Under the pieces are notes generated by a model. That model saw only the letters and a list, made by a program, of their open reading frames with translations. It was not told where the DNA came from and did no database searches. From Streptomyces triticagri (lineage in GTDB: Bacteria; Actinomycetota; Actinomycetes; Streptomycetales; Streptomycetaceae), in assembly GCF_003429565.1 (NCBI RefSeq), contig NZ_QUAK01000120.1:62001-126000 (forward strand): a stretch of DNA of 64,000 bases, read 5' to 3'. Shown in pieces: positions 45,553-55,939 of this stretch (within the stretch, counting starts at the first letter, position 1; every line of letters starts with the position of its first letter). Position numbers and translations under genes: made by a program.

Positions 45553-47673
45553 TCAGGCGTCGATGCGCGAGCGGTCGAGGGTGGCCGCCGAGCTGGTGAT
45601 GAACTCCTTGCGGGGCGCGACCTCGTTCCCCATCAGAAGGTCGAAGACCTGCTCGGAGGAGTCCAGATCACTGATGTTGATCCGGCGCAGGGTGCGGAAC
45701 CTCGGATCCATGGTCGTCTCCGCGAGCTGGTCGGCGTCCATCTCACCGAGGCCCTTGTACCGCTGGATCGAGTCCTTGTAGCGGATGCCCTTGCGCTCGA
45801 ACTCGAGCAGGGTCGAGCGCAGTTCGTTGTCCGAGTACGTGTAGACGTATTTGTCCTGGCCCTTCTTGGGCTGCACGAGCTCGATCCGATGCAGCGGCGG
45901 AACGGCCGCGAACACCCGTCCTGCCTCGACCATCGGCCGCATGTACCGCTGGAAGAGGGTCAGCAGCAGAATGCGGATGTGCGCACCGTCGACATCGGCG
46001 TCGACGAGCAGGATGATCTTTCCGTAGCGAGCCGTGTCGAGATCGAAGGTGCGGCCCGACCCCGCTCCTATGACCTGGATGATCGCCCCGCACTCGGCGT
46101 TCTTGAGCATGTCCGAGACAGATGCCTTCTGGACATTGAGGATCTTGCCCCGGATGGGGAGCAGGGCCTGGAACTCGGAGTTCCGGGCGAGCTTCGCCGT
46201 ACCGAGCGCCGAGTCGCCCTCGACGATGAAGAGTTCACTGCGGTCGACGTCGTCACTGCGGCAGTCGGCGAGCTTCGCCGGCAAGGAGGACGACTCGAGT
46301 GCCGTCTTACGGCGCTGGGCTTCCTTGTGCTGGCGGGCGGCGATACGCGTCCTGGCGGCGGCGACCGTCTTCTCCAGGACCGCTCGCGCCTGTGCCTTGG
46401 CGTCCCGCTTGGTCGAGGTCAGGAACGCCTTGAGCTCCTTCGCCACCACGTTCGCCACGACGCGGTTGGCCGCCGAGGTGCCGAGCACCTCCTTCGTCTG
46501 CCCCTCGAACTGCGGCTCGGCGAGGCGCACGGTGACCACTGCGGTGAGACCTTCGAGGGCATCGTCCTTGACGATGTCGTCCTCGGCGACGCGGAGCACC
46601 TTCTGGGCCCGGAGCTGTTCGTTCACCGTCTTGGCCAGGGAGCGCTCGAAGCCGCTGACGTGGGTGCCGCCCTTGGGGGTGGCGATGATGTTGACGAAGG
46701 ACTTGATCGTGGTGTCGTACCCCGTGCCCCATCGGAGCGCGATGTCGACGCCCAGCTCCCGTGTCACCTCGGTCGGCGTCATGTGCCCGTGCTCGTCGAG
46801 GACGGGCACGGTCTCCTTGAAGGTGCCCTGGCCCGAGAGCCGCTGGACGTCGCAGATCGCCTTGTCCTGCGCGAGGAACTCGCAGAACTCGCTGATCCCG
46901 CCGTCGAAACGGAAGGTCTCCTCGCTCTTCCCGATGCCCTCGAGGTCGCGCTCGTCCCGGACGACGATGGTCAGGCCGGGGACCAGGAAAGCCGTCTGCC
47001 GGGCGCGCTGATGCAGCGTCTCGAGCGAGAGCTTGGCGTCCTTGAGGAAGATCTGCCGGTCCGCCCAGTACCGCACCCGGGTGCCGGTACGGGTCTTCGG
47101 GATCCGCTTGCCCTTCACCATGCCGCTCGAGGCCTCGAAGGGGGCGTCCGGACCCTCCTTCGAGAACTGTCCGGGAACCCCGCGCCGGAAGCTGATCGAG
47201 TGCGTGGCACTGCGCAGGTCCACCTCGACGTCGAGGCGCGCGGACAGCGCATTGACCACGGATGCGCCGACGCCGTGCAGGCCTCCGGAGGCGGCGTACG
47301 CACCGCCGCCGAACTTGCCTCCGGCGTGCAGCTTGGTCATCACGACCTCGACACCCGAGAGGCCGGTCTTGGGCTCGACATCGACGGGGATGCCCCGGCC
47401 GTTGTCCCTGACCTCGACGGAGCCGTCGTCGTGCAGGATCACGTCGATGCGGTCGCAGTAGCCGCCCAGCGCCTCGTCGACGGAATTGTCGATGATCTCC
47501 CACAGGCAGTGCATCAGTCCGCGGCTGTCCGTCGACCCGATGTACATGCCGGGGCGCTTGCGGACGGCTTCCAGTCCCTCGAGGACGAGAAGGTGCCGCG
47601 CGGTGTAGTTGGAGCCGTCCCGGTCTGCTCCGGTCAGCAGCGCAGTGGACGGCACGGACGTCTCGGCGGTCAC
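45553..47673 (-). CDS. parE: DNA topoisomerase IV subunit B
   Basis: The 706-residue ATPase subunit of a type II topoisomerase begins at GTG with GGAG eight bases upstream. GHKL motifs are EIIDNSVDEALGG, DNGRGIPV and the ATP-lid HAGGKFGGG...GLHGVGASVVNAL. The TOPRIM domain has EGDSALGTAKLARN and DADVDGAHI, and the C-terminus has QRYKGLGEMDADQL. It partners the ParC at 27772-30222. It is divergent from the DUF7455 gene across a 462-base gap. Confidence 0.95.
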   Translation of the reverse strand: MTAETSVPSTALLTGADRDGSNYTARHLLVLEGLEAVRKRPGMYIGSTDSRGLMHCLWEIIDNSVDEALGGYCDRIDVILHDDGSVEVRDNGRGIPVDVEPKTGLSGVEVVMTKLHAGGKFGGGAYAASGGLHGVGASVVNALSARLDVEVDLRSATHSISFRRGVPGQFSKEGPDAPFEASSGMVKGKRIPKTRTGTRVRYWADRQIFLKDAKLSLETLHQRARQTAFLVPGLTIVVRDERDLEGIGKSEETFRFDGGISEFCEFLAQDKAICDVQRLSGQGTFKETVPVLDEHGHMTPTEVTRELGVDIALRWGTGYDTTIKSFVNIIATPKGGTHVSGFERSLAKTVNEQLRAQKVLRVAEDDIVKDDALEGLTAVVTVRLAEPQFEGQTKEVLGTSAANRVVANVVAKELKAFLTSTKRDAKAQARAVLEKTVAAARTRIAARQHKEAQRRKTALESSSLPAKLADCRSDDVDRSELFIVEGDSALGTAKLARNSEFQALLPIRGKILNVQKASVSDMLKNAECGAIIQVIGAGSGRTFDLDTARYGKIILLVDADVDGAHIRILLLTLFQRYMRPMVEAGRVFAAVPPLHRIELVQPKKGQDKYVYTYSDNELRSTLLEFERKGIRYKDSIQRYKGLGEMDADQLAETTMDPRFRTLRRINISDLDSSEQVFDLLMGNEVAPRKEFITSSAATLDRSRIDA

Positions 47674-48135
47674 GCGTTTCGCTCCTCGCTGAATTCTGAT
47701 GAGGGCCCCAGTGAACAGGGTCCGGCGTCGGTCGCCGGTCAGAGGGTACCGAGGCCTGGTAGAGCCGATGTACCGCCACCCTCGTCTGCGCTCAGACTAG
47801 TCCACGGTCGCATGGGTGTTCGATCCCTCGATGGGGTGATGCGGATATCACGTTCCCAAGCAGGCATGAACCATTTAGGCTCCGGGCACGTCCTCATGAA
47901 CAACCAGCCGCTCCTGGCTGGGAGGGCCAAAGATGATCCACAACCCATTCGACATACGAACTCGGCAGACCAAGCGAAAACCGTAAGCCACGTAATACGG
48001 CACATTCGCCGCCAACCGGCAGCAGACAGCCGCCTCGGAAAGAATTTTCGAGGGAATGCCACGAGCGGGAACGTTTTGGGGCTGGTTGGATGTTGACCCT
48101 GGTACGACAGCTCGTCGAGCTAGAGAAGAGGCGAC
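47674..48135. promoter_or_regulatory. Divergent region between parE and the DUF7455 gene
   Basis: No gene was found in these 462 bases. The part at 47830-48070 is clearly lower in G+C than its surroundings. On the minus strand TCGAAC and TAGTCT (the latter at 47795-47800 on the plus strand as AGACTA) are 18 bases apart and could be a vegetative promoter for parE. For the other side TTGACC near 48094 is a possible -35 element without a clear -10. Confidence 0.4.
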
Positions 48136-48360
48136 GTGACTACTGTTCTGACCCCCGCGACCCCGCTGACGGCCGCAGACCGGTGCGACCGCTGCGGCGC
48201 CCAGGCATACCTGCGCGTCGTCCTGTTGAGCGGCGGTGAACTGCTCTTCTGCGCCCACCACGGCCGCAAGTTCGAGCCGGAACTCAAGAAGATCGCCGCT
48301 GAGATACAGGACGAGACAGAGCGGCTCACGGCCGTGCCTGCAAACGACGAGGATCGCTGA
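48136..48360 (+). CDS. DUF7455 small zinc-ribbon-like protein
   Basis: The 74-residue protein is conserved beside hrdB in streptomycetes. Two Cys/His clusters, DRCDRCGAQAYL (residues 16-27) and FCAHHGRKF (residues 38-46), look like a small zinc-binding fold, followed by a charged C-terminal helix. It starts at GTG with AGAGG upstream. No function is established to my knowledge. It is followed by a strong terminator shared with the convergent protease gene. Confidence 0.85.
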   Translation: MTTVLTPATPLTAADRCDRCGAQAYLRVVLLSGGELLFCAHHGRKFEPELKKIAAEIQDETERLTAVPANDEDR

Positions 48361-48400
48361 CGCCTCGCACCACGACGAGCTCGGACCGGCCAGGCCGGTC

Positions 48401-48442
48401 AACGGGCGGTGTCCCTGGATCCACCAGGAGCCACCGCCCGTT
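48401..48442. terminator. Bidirectional terminator between DUF7455 and the serine protease gene
   Basis: AACGGGCGGTG (48401-48411) pairs perfectly with 48432-48442; an inner CCTGG/CCAGG pair can extend the structure. It lies between convergent stops. Confidence 0.88.
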
Positions 48443-48472
48443 CTCATGCCTGCTTGTCGCCGGTCGGACCGG

Positions 48473-49855
48473 TCAGCGCCTGCCGACCCCAGCACGGCCT
48501 GCCACCGGCGCCCCGGCCCGTGGCGCCTCCGCACGCTCCGCAGCACCCGACCCGGCTGCAGCGCCGTCGCTGCTCCGACCCGTGCCGTCCTGAGCGGCTG
48601 CGCCGGGCGACGCGTCGCCGCCGTCCGCCTGCGGGCGACTTCCCTGCTGCTCCTGCTGGACCGCCTCCGTCGCTGCCGGTGACGGATCTTCCGGGGCCGG
48701 CGACAGCCGGTGTTCCGTGGGCCGGCTCGTTTCCCGCTCGCGGGACGGCCGCTCCGGCGAGCCTTCGTCCTGCGGGCCCCCAGGGGGCGGCGACTCCCGA
48801 GCAGCCTCAGGCTCACCCGGCGGTTCCTCGGCGGGCGGACGAGGCGAGCCCGATTCCTGCGGACCGTCGTCGGGCGGGGTCGCGGAGCCGTCGTTCCCGG
48901 CTGGATCGTCTTCCCTCCCGTCGCCCGGTTCGCCGAGCCCGCCGTCGTCTTCCCGCGTGGAGGACGGGCTGGTGCCGCGGGCCGTCTCAGGATTCCGGCG
49001 CACCACGTCGGAGATCCGCGTGTACACGCCGGGACTCCCCGCCTTCCCGCAGCCACTGCCCCACGAGACCAGGCCGATGAGCCGCCCGCGTGCCACCAGC
49101 GGTCCGCCGCTGTCGCCCTGGCAGGCGTCCCGGCCACCCTCCTCCTCACCCGCGCAGAGCATCGACGTCTTCTCATACGTGCCGTCCGCCGTGCCCGGGT
49201 ACGCCTCTTCGCAGGACCTGTCCGGCAGCACCTTCACGCTGGCGGCCCGCAGCAGCGACGCGTAGTCGCCCGCTCCGCTGGTGTCCCCCCAGCCGAGAAC
49301 GTCCGCCGGTGTACCCGCCCGGTACGCCTCGTCCTCGGCCTTCTCCGCCAGAGGAACCGCCGCGGACCGCGGCAGATCCGCGTCCAGCGTGAGCACGGCC
49401 ACGTCACCGGCATTGGTGTACGAGTCGTACTCGGGATCGATCCAGACGTCACGTACGGGCAGCTCCCGTCCGTCCTTCTTGCGGAGGTCGGCGCGCCCGG
49501 AGATCACCCGTAGGTCCCGCACCTCACCGTGCGGTACGCCCAGTACGTCCTGCCCCATGCAGTGCGCCGCGGTGAGTACGGTGCGCGTCCCGATCACCGC
49601 CCCACCGCAGAACTGGCCGGACCGCGTACCTCCGAACCGGTCACGGCTGGCAACCGCGACGGTCCAGGGATGATCCGCGATCTGGACCGGCCGCCCACCG
49701 ACGATCACGCTGTCCGCCGCGGCGGGGGACGGTGCCACCAGCGGGGCGATGACTGCTGTGACCGTCGCGAGCAGGCCCAGCGTCCCCGGCCACGACCCCG
49801 GTGGCGTACTCATTGGCGTACTCGACTCCGTACCTGCGAAGGGACGGCGACGCAT
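48473..49855 (-). CDS. Secreted trypsin-like serine protease with disordered tail
   Basis: The protein has 460 residues. A signal peptide (TLGLLATVTAVIAPLVAPSPAAA) precedes an S1 domain that begins almost directly at IVGG (residue 51). The catalytic triad is His98 (LTAAHC), Asp151 (GDVAVLTL) and Ser249 (GDSGGP), and disulfide cysteines are in place. From about residue 290 the remaining 170 residues are Pro/Glu/Ser/Gly-rich and probably disordered, as in secreted proteases that stay near the wall. Start ATG 49855 has GGAG just upstream. It is transcribed towards the DUF7455 gene; hrdB lies upstream behind its own terminator. Confidence 0.92.
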   Translation of the reverse strand: MRRRPFAGTESSTPMSTPPGSWPGTLGLLATVTAVIAPLVAPSPAAADSVIVGGRPVQIADHPWTVAVASRDRFGGTRSGQFCGGAVIGTRTVLTAAHCMGQDVLGVPHGEVRDLRVISGRADLRKKDGRELPVRDVWIDPEYDSYTNAGDVAVLTLDADLPRSAAVPLAEKAEDEAYRAGTPADVLGWGDTSGAGDYASLLRAASVKVLPDRSCEEAYPGTADGTYEKTSMLCAGEEEGGRDACQGDSGGPLVARGRLIGLVSWGSGCGKAGSPGVYTRISDVVRRNPETARGTSPSSTREDDGGLGEPGDGREDDPAGNDGSATPPDDGPQESGSPRPPAEEPPGEPEAARESPPPGGPQDEGSPERPSRERETSRPTEHRLSPAPEDPSPAATEAVQQEQQGSRPQADGGDASPGAAAQDGTGRSSDGAAAGSGAAERAEAPRAGAPVAGRAGVGRR

Positions 49856-49931
49856 GCGCTCTCCTCACACTGGGTTGTAAAGGCACACTCAGCGTCGTCG
49901 AGGGCAGGCGGGCGCGCATGCGCGCACAGCG

Positions 49932-49967
49932 CAGGGCCCGGACTCCCGAGGAGGAGTCCGGGCCCTG
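49932..49967 (-). terminator. Terminator of hrdB
   Basis: CAGGGCCCGGACTCC pairs perfectly over 15 bases with 49953-49967 around a six-base loop, 71 bases after the hrdB stop. Confidence 0.92.
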
Positions 49968-50037
49968 TGGCGCGGCGGGTGACCGATCGTCACCTGATGG
50001 TGTGTCCGGCCGGTGTGCGCGGCCGGGTGGCTGCCGT

Positions 50038-51597
<1,560 letters not shown>

Positions 51598-51872
51598 GAA
51601 CAACCTCTCGGAACGATGGAAACGGCTTCCGGCCCCGTCCTCATGGAACCGGAACCGATGACCGCCGACTGGGGATGGCCGACGGCACGGGCGGGGCGTC
51701 AGAGCTGCACAGCGCCGTGAACGGCTGCTGTATTCCCTCCTCGACTGTCGCCTCTTAGGTCATCGCGCTATCTCGAAGAGCGTTACGCCCAATACGCGTG
51801 GCCCGAGTCACACCTCGTAACCGCTTAAAACGGTCAGTGCTCGACATTTACGAACAGCTGGCCCCCATACGC
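51598..51872 (-). promoter_or_regulatory. hrdB leader and promoter region
   Basis: No gene is present. In S. coelicolor hrdB has more than one promoter, one of them under SigR. I looked for the SigR pattern (GGAAT, 18-19 bases, GTT): GGGAATACAGCAG at about 51738-51726 supplies the first half, but no correctly spaced GTT follows, so no promoter is assigned. Confidence 0.4.
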
Positions 51873-51907
51873 GAGTCGCCGGGTCCGAGGAGGAACCGGC
51901 GACTCGG
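51873..51907 (-). terminator. Terminator of the FadR-type regulator gene
   Basis: CGAGTCGCCGG (51873-51883) pairs perfectly with 51897-51907 over 11 bases. It separates the regulator gene from the hrdB promoters on the same strand. Confidence 0.85.
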
Positions 51908-51957
51908 CACGGAGTCCGGTACGGCACGGGCACCGACAGAGGGACGCGTCTCGGAGG

Positions 51958-52863
51958 TCAGTGCTCGCGCGGCGCGGGCACTTCGCGCGGCCCAGGCACC
52001 ACGCGGTCGACATCCGGGAGCGCGGTGAGCAGTTGCCGCATCGCCCCTTCGGCCGAAGCACCGTCGCCCGATGCGAGAGCGTCCACGATGCGGCCGTGGT
52101 GGGCGAGCGAGGAGTCCGTCGGGCGGTCACAGCCCGTGACCGGACCGCCGGAGACGTGGAGGGCGGCGGAGACGATGCCGGACAGGTGCTCCATCATGCG
52201 ATTGCCGGCGACCTGGATCAGCAGCGAGTGGAACTCCGCGTCCGCTCGGGAGAACGTGATCGCGTCACCGGCGTCCAGCGACCTGCCCATGATGTCGACC
52301 ATGTCGGCGAGGCGCTGCTGGACGTCCTCGCGGCCATGGCCCGCGGCGAGGCGCGCGGCCAGCGGCTCGATCGTCCAGCGCAGTTCGCTGAGCTCGCGTC
52401 GCTGGTCGTCGCGCTGCGGGCCGAAGGCGCGCCATTCGATGATGTCGGGATCGAGCAGATTCCAGTCGCTGACCGGGCGAACCCGGGTGCCCACATTGGG
52501 CCGGGCGCTGACCAGGCCCTTGGCCTCGAGGACGCGGAGGGATTCCCGGACCACCGTCCGGGACACCTCGAATCGCTGGCCGATCTCTTCGGGGACGAGC
52601 GGACGGTCCGCCCCGAGGTCGCCCGAGACGATCATCTGCCCCAGCTGCTGGACGAGTTGGCCGTGCAGTCCGCGGCCGCGACTGCCTGCCGGGCGTCGGC
52701 CGACCCGTCCCAGATCGGACTCCGCCCCCTCCCAGGAGGGCGCCGAGACGCGTCCCGCCGCGGACGGTTCTGCATAGGGATAGCGGTCGAGTTCGCCCGG
52801 GCCGGCGAGCCCTGAGTCGGCGGAACGGGCGGTGGTCATCATGGTGTGCGCAAGGGTACTCAC
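51958..52863 (-). CDS. FadR/GntR-family regulator
   Basis: The regulator has 301 residues and an unusually long N-terminal lead of about 65 residues before the winged helix-turn-helix (LVPEEIGQRFEVSRTVVRESL, then LEAKGLVSARPNVGTRV). The FCD ligand domain follows (LRWTIEPLAARLAAGHG ... ADAEFHSLLIQVAGN, with metal-ligand-type Asp/His). GTG at 52863 is taken as the start; ATGs at 52842/52839 are possible, and no strong Shine-Dalgarno sequence is visible for either. Such regulators often sense gluconate or other sugar acids. The gene stands alone between a terminator and a 262-base gap. Confidence 0.85.
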   Translation of the reverse strand: MSTLAHTMMTTARSADSGLAGPGELDRYPYAEPSAAGRVSAPSWEGAESDLGRVGRRPAGSRGRGLHGQLVQQLGQMIVSGDLGADRPLVPEEIGQRFEVSRTVVRESLRVLEAKGLVSARPNVGTRVRPVSDWNLLDPDIIEWRAFGPQRDDQRRELSELRWTIEPLAARLAAGHGREDVQQRLADMVDIMGRSLDAGDAITFSRADAEFHSLLIQVAGNRMMEHLSGIVSAALHVSGGPVTGCDRPTDSSLAHHGRIVDALASGDGASAEGAMRQLLTALPDVDRVVPGPREVPAPREH

Positions 52864-53125
52864 GGATCATTTGTCGGCGCCGCCTCCAACCCCCTTGAGG
52901 TCTTTGGTGAAAAGCACACGAAAGGGTGATCGCTTACCTTGCCGCAATTGACGCCTTATCGTGACGAATCCGACATTTTTTCAGGCAACTGTCCACGGTA
53001 ATCGGAAGTTGAGATTCGCTCGAGCCAAGTTCCGTTCACGGCCCGGGGAATGTGGTTCCGTCGCTGGGCGGCAGGCCTCGGTCGACACCCGCGCATCGAC
53101 CCCGCCGACGGACCGTCGGCACCGC

Positions 53126-55015
53126 TTACTGACGAGCCCGCGGTCGCGGCCTCAGCGCGGTCAGAACGTAGGCGACGAGGAGGGCGCACAGGCTGAAGAG
53201 GAGCGCCCCGCCCACCGGTTGAGTCAGCATTCGCACGACAGCGGCCACGTAGTGATTTCCACCCGCGGGCCAGGGCACCAGGGCGAGCTCCCGCAGTCGC
53301 TCCGGGAGGCCGGCGGCGGAATGTACGGCGGGACCGGCGAGCAGCTTCTGCACGGCCGGCACCAGGGCGACCGGAACGGCGAGCACAGCCGCCAATCCTG
53401 CTGCGGTCGACCGGAACACTCCTGCCGCCAGCACCCCTGCCCAGGCACATCCGACTGCGAGGGCGATCCAACCGGTCAGCAGGGAGGGCCAGTTGTCGGG
53501 CAGGACCGTCATCTGGTCGCCATAGACGAGCTGGAGGACCGCTCGGTCCGTGACGAGCGTGACCGCCGCGAGGATCACGGCCGTGACCGCGGAGACGAGG
53601 AGCTTGGCCAGCAGCAGGCCGATCCTGCGCGGCACGGTCCCCCGGTCCACGGCCAGTGCGGGATGCCGGAACTCGTCGCCGAAGGACAGGGCGCCCAACA
53701 GGCCCGCGCCCAGAGCGGCGGGCGGCAGCGGCATCTCGAAGTGCCAGGCCGCCAGCAGCCGAGGCAACGGAGTATGGCCGGTCCTCGCCAGGACGACCGC
53801 CGTCAGAACCGACACCACCAGCGCCGACAAGGCCACCAGGAGCCCGGTACGCACCCCCGTCAGCCGTCGCACCTCGTATCGCAGGGGACGCAGGGGCGCC
53901 CTCGACGACCGTACGGAGATGGGCGGAGGGAGTGGCGAGAGCCCTTGCTCCTGGGTGACGGGCCGCGCGACGGCACGGGGTTCAGTGGGTGGCGTCGACT
54001 CGGCGTCGGTGCCCGCGGATTCGTCCGCGGCCGACTGCGATGCGGGAAGTACCGCGGTGTCGCTGTCGGGACCGCCGTCGCTGGCGTCCGTACCGCTGCC
54101 GGTCGCGTGGCTCTCCGCGGGAGGCTCCGGCAACGCCGGTGGGCCCGAGTCACCTGTCTCGTCGGCGAGTCGATGGATCAGCACGCCGTGCCTGAACGCC
54201 ACATCGCCGACAGCCGCACAACTGCTCCCGTACACCGACAGGTGATTGCCCCCCTCCCGCGCGACCTCCACCGAACGACGCCCGATCCGTGCCTCCTTGG
54301 CGAGGAGCGCGGCAAGCCGTGCCGCATACGGCGAAGCCACCGCGACCCTCGGTCGGAGTCTGGTGCGGGCGAAGTCCTCGACGGCCTGGTCACCGACGAT
54401 CCTGCCGCGCTCCAACGTCACGACGTGGTCCGCGACCCGAGCCGCCTCCTTGGCGTCGGCCGTCGTGAACAGCACCGTCCCGCCCTGTCCCGCGTAAGCC
54501 CGCAACACACCGTGCAGCCAAGCCGCTTCGCGCGGCGCCAGTCCGTCCGCGGGCGAGTCGAGCACCAGCGTGTGCGGATCGCCCAACAAGGCGCAGGCCA
54601 GCCCGAGACGACGGTCAAGACCACGGGAGAGGGTGCCGAGCCGCTCGTCGCGCAGGCTGACCAACCCCGTGGCCTCGAGCACGTCGTCCGCCCTGAGTGC
54701 CGGCACACCCACGGCCGCGCACAGCATGCGCAGTTGCCCTCTGACGGAGCGTCCGGGATGCCCCGGCACCTGCCCCAGCAGCACACCCACCTCGCGCGAC
54801 GGATGCGCGATGCGGTGCAGCGGACGCCCTCTGAAGTACGTGACGCCTCGGCCGGGTTGCAGCTCGAGCATGAGCCGCAGCGCAACCCCGGTGCCCGACC
54901 CCGCGGCACCGAGCAGCGCCGTCACACGGCCGGCCCGCGCCTCGAAGGAGACGTCGTCGACGGTGGGCGGCTTGCCCTGTCGGGTGTGAGTGGTCAGTCC
55001 AGTGGCCTGAATCAT
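53126..55015 (-). CDS. ABC transporter: degenerate ATP-binding domain fused to a membrane domain
   Basis: The 629-residue fusion has an ABC ATPase domain (residues 1-240), a Ser/Thr/Pro-rich linker (about 270-350) and six hydrophobic helices in the C-terminal 250 residues (GLLVALSALVVSVLTAVVLA first). The ATPase site is altered: the P-loop reads GAAGSGTGV (residues 36-44), with Thr42 in place of the essential Lys, and Walker B reads LVLDSPADGL with Ser replacing the catalytic Glu. The signature is LSRGLDRRL rather than LSGGQ. It is therefore probably unable to hydrolyse ATP on its own. ATG 55015 follows a GAGAGAAG site. Confidence 0.8.
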   Translation of the reverse strand: MIQATGLTTHTRQGKPPTVDDVSFEARAGRVTALLGAAGSGTGVALRLMLELQPGRGVTYFRGRPLHRIAHPSREVGVLLGQVPGHPGRSVRGQLRMLCAAVGVPALRADDVLEATGLVSLRDERLGTLSRGLDRRLGLACALLGDPHTLVLDSPADGLAPREAAWLHGVLRAYAGQGGTVLFTTADAKEAARVADHVVTLERGRIVGDQAVEDFARTRLRPRVAVASPYAARLAALLAKEARIGRRSVEVAREGGNHLSVYGSSCAAVGDVAFRHGVLIHRLADETGDSGPPALPEPPAESHATGSGTDASDGGPDSDTAVLPASQSAADESAGTDAESTPPTEPRAVARPVTQEQGLSPLPPPISVRSSRAPLRPLRYEVRRLTGVRTGLLVALSALVVSVLTAVVLARTGHTPLPRLLAAWHFEMPLPPAALGAGLLGALSFGDEFRHPALAVDRGTVPRRIGLLLAKLLVSAVTAVILAAVTLVTDRAVLQLVYGDQMTVLPDNWPSLLTGWIALAVGCAWAGVLAAGVFRSTAAGLAAVLAVPVALVPAVQKLLAGPAVHSAAGLPERLRELALVPWPAGGNHYVAAVVRMLTQPVGGALLFSLCALLVAYVLTALRPRPRARQ

Positions 55016-55120
55016 CGCTTCTCTCGCGGGACGTAGGGAATCCCGTAGGTACTCCAGCAAGATAACGCGATGTTTCCGGCAATTCGGGCAGGGGCCGGGC
55101 AGCGGGTGTGGCCGCCGCGC

Positions 55121-55873
55121 TCACACTTCGGGACGCAGCATCGGCGGGTTGAGGAGCGTGGCCCCGCCGGCTCGGAACAGCTGTGCCGGCCGCCCGCCTT
55201 GGCGAGTGGTCGTCCCTCCGGTGGGCACCAGGAAACCCGGAGTGCCCGTGACCTTGCGGTGGAAGTTGCGCGGGTCCAGTACTACGCCCCACACCGCCTC
55301 GTAGACCCGGCGCAGCTCCCCCACCGTGAACTCCGAGGGGCAGAACGCCGTGGCGAGCGAGGAGTATTCGATCTTGGAACGTGCCCGCTCCACGCCGTCG
55401 GCGAGGATCTGACCGTGATCGAAGGCAAGAGCGCCCGCACCGTCCCCCGTCTGCCCGAGGAAGGTCTCCACCGCTGCCCAGCGGGCACTGTGCGCGTCGC
55501 CACCTGCCGTCGGTGCCGGCAGGTCGGGAGCGAGCGCCAGGTGCGCGACGCTGACCACGCGCATCCGGGGGTCGCGTTTCGGATCACCGTAGGTGGCGAG
55601 TTGCTCAAGGTGGGCGTCGTTGCCCGCCGAGGGCACCGAGGCGTCGGTGTCGTGGACCTGCAGGCCCGTCTCCTCCACGAGCTCGCGCGCCGCCGCGGCA
55701 GCCAGGTCCTCGTCGTCCCGGACGAAACCGCCGGGCAGCGCCCAGCGCCCCTGGAACGGCGGCTCCCCCCTGCGTACGGCCAGTGCACACAGCTCGTGCC
55801 GGCGAACGGTCAGCACCACCAGGTCGACGGTGACGGCGAAGGGCGGAAAGGCCGACGGGTCGTAGGGCGACAT
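55121..55873 (-). CDS. Nudix protein with NrtR-like C-terminal domain
   Basis: The protein has 250 residues. A complete Nudix box is present (residues 49-71: G-x5-E-x7-REL-x-EE-x-GL, seen as GGFVRDDED then ARELVEETGL). The C-terminal 90 residues (SEFTVGELRRVYEAVWGVVL, then FHRKVTGTPGFL) resemble the winged-helix part of NrtR-type NAD-metabolism regulators, which bind ADP-ribose compounds through the Nudix part. Because the box is intact it could be an enzyme (ADP-ribose pyrophosphatase) or a regulator. It is upstream of, and on the same strand as, the debranching-like gene (67-base gap). Confidence 0.82.
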   Translation of the reverse strand: MSPYDPSAFPPFAVTVDLVVLTVRRHELCALAVRRGEPPFQGRWALPGGFVRDDEDLAAAAARELVEETGLQVHDTDASVPSAGNDAHLEQLATYGDPKRDPRMRVVSVAHLALAPDLPAPTAGGDAHSARWAAVETFLGQTGDGAGALAFDHGQILADGVERARSKIEYSSLATAFCPSEFTVGELRRVYEAVWGVVLDPRNFHRKVTGTPGFLVPTGGTTTRQGGRPAQLFRAGGATLLNPPMLRPEV

Positions 55874-55939
55874 GCCGCGATCATAGTCGTCTGCCTGACG
55901 ATAAACAGTCCCTTCGGCAGGAAGATCGACGCCCGCCGA

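Noticed and set aside
51720..51760. SigR promoter for hrdB
   Set aside because: The GGAAT half is present on the minus strand but no GTT occurs at the required 18-19 base spacing.
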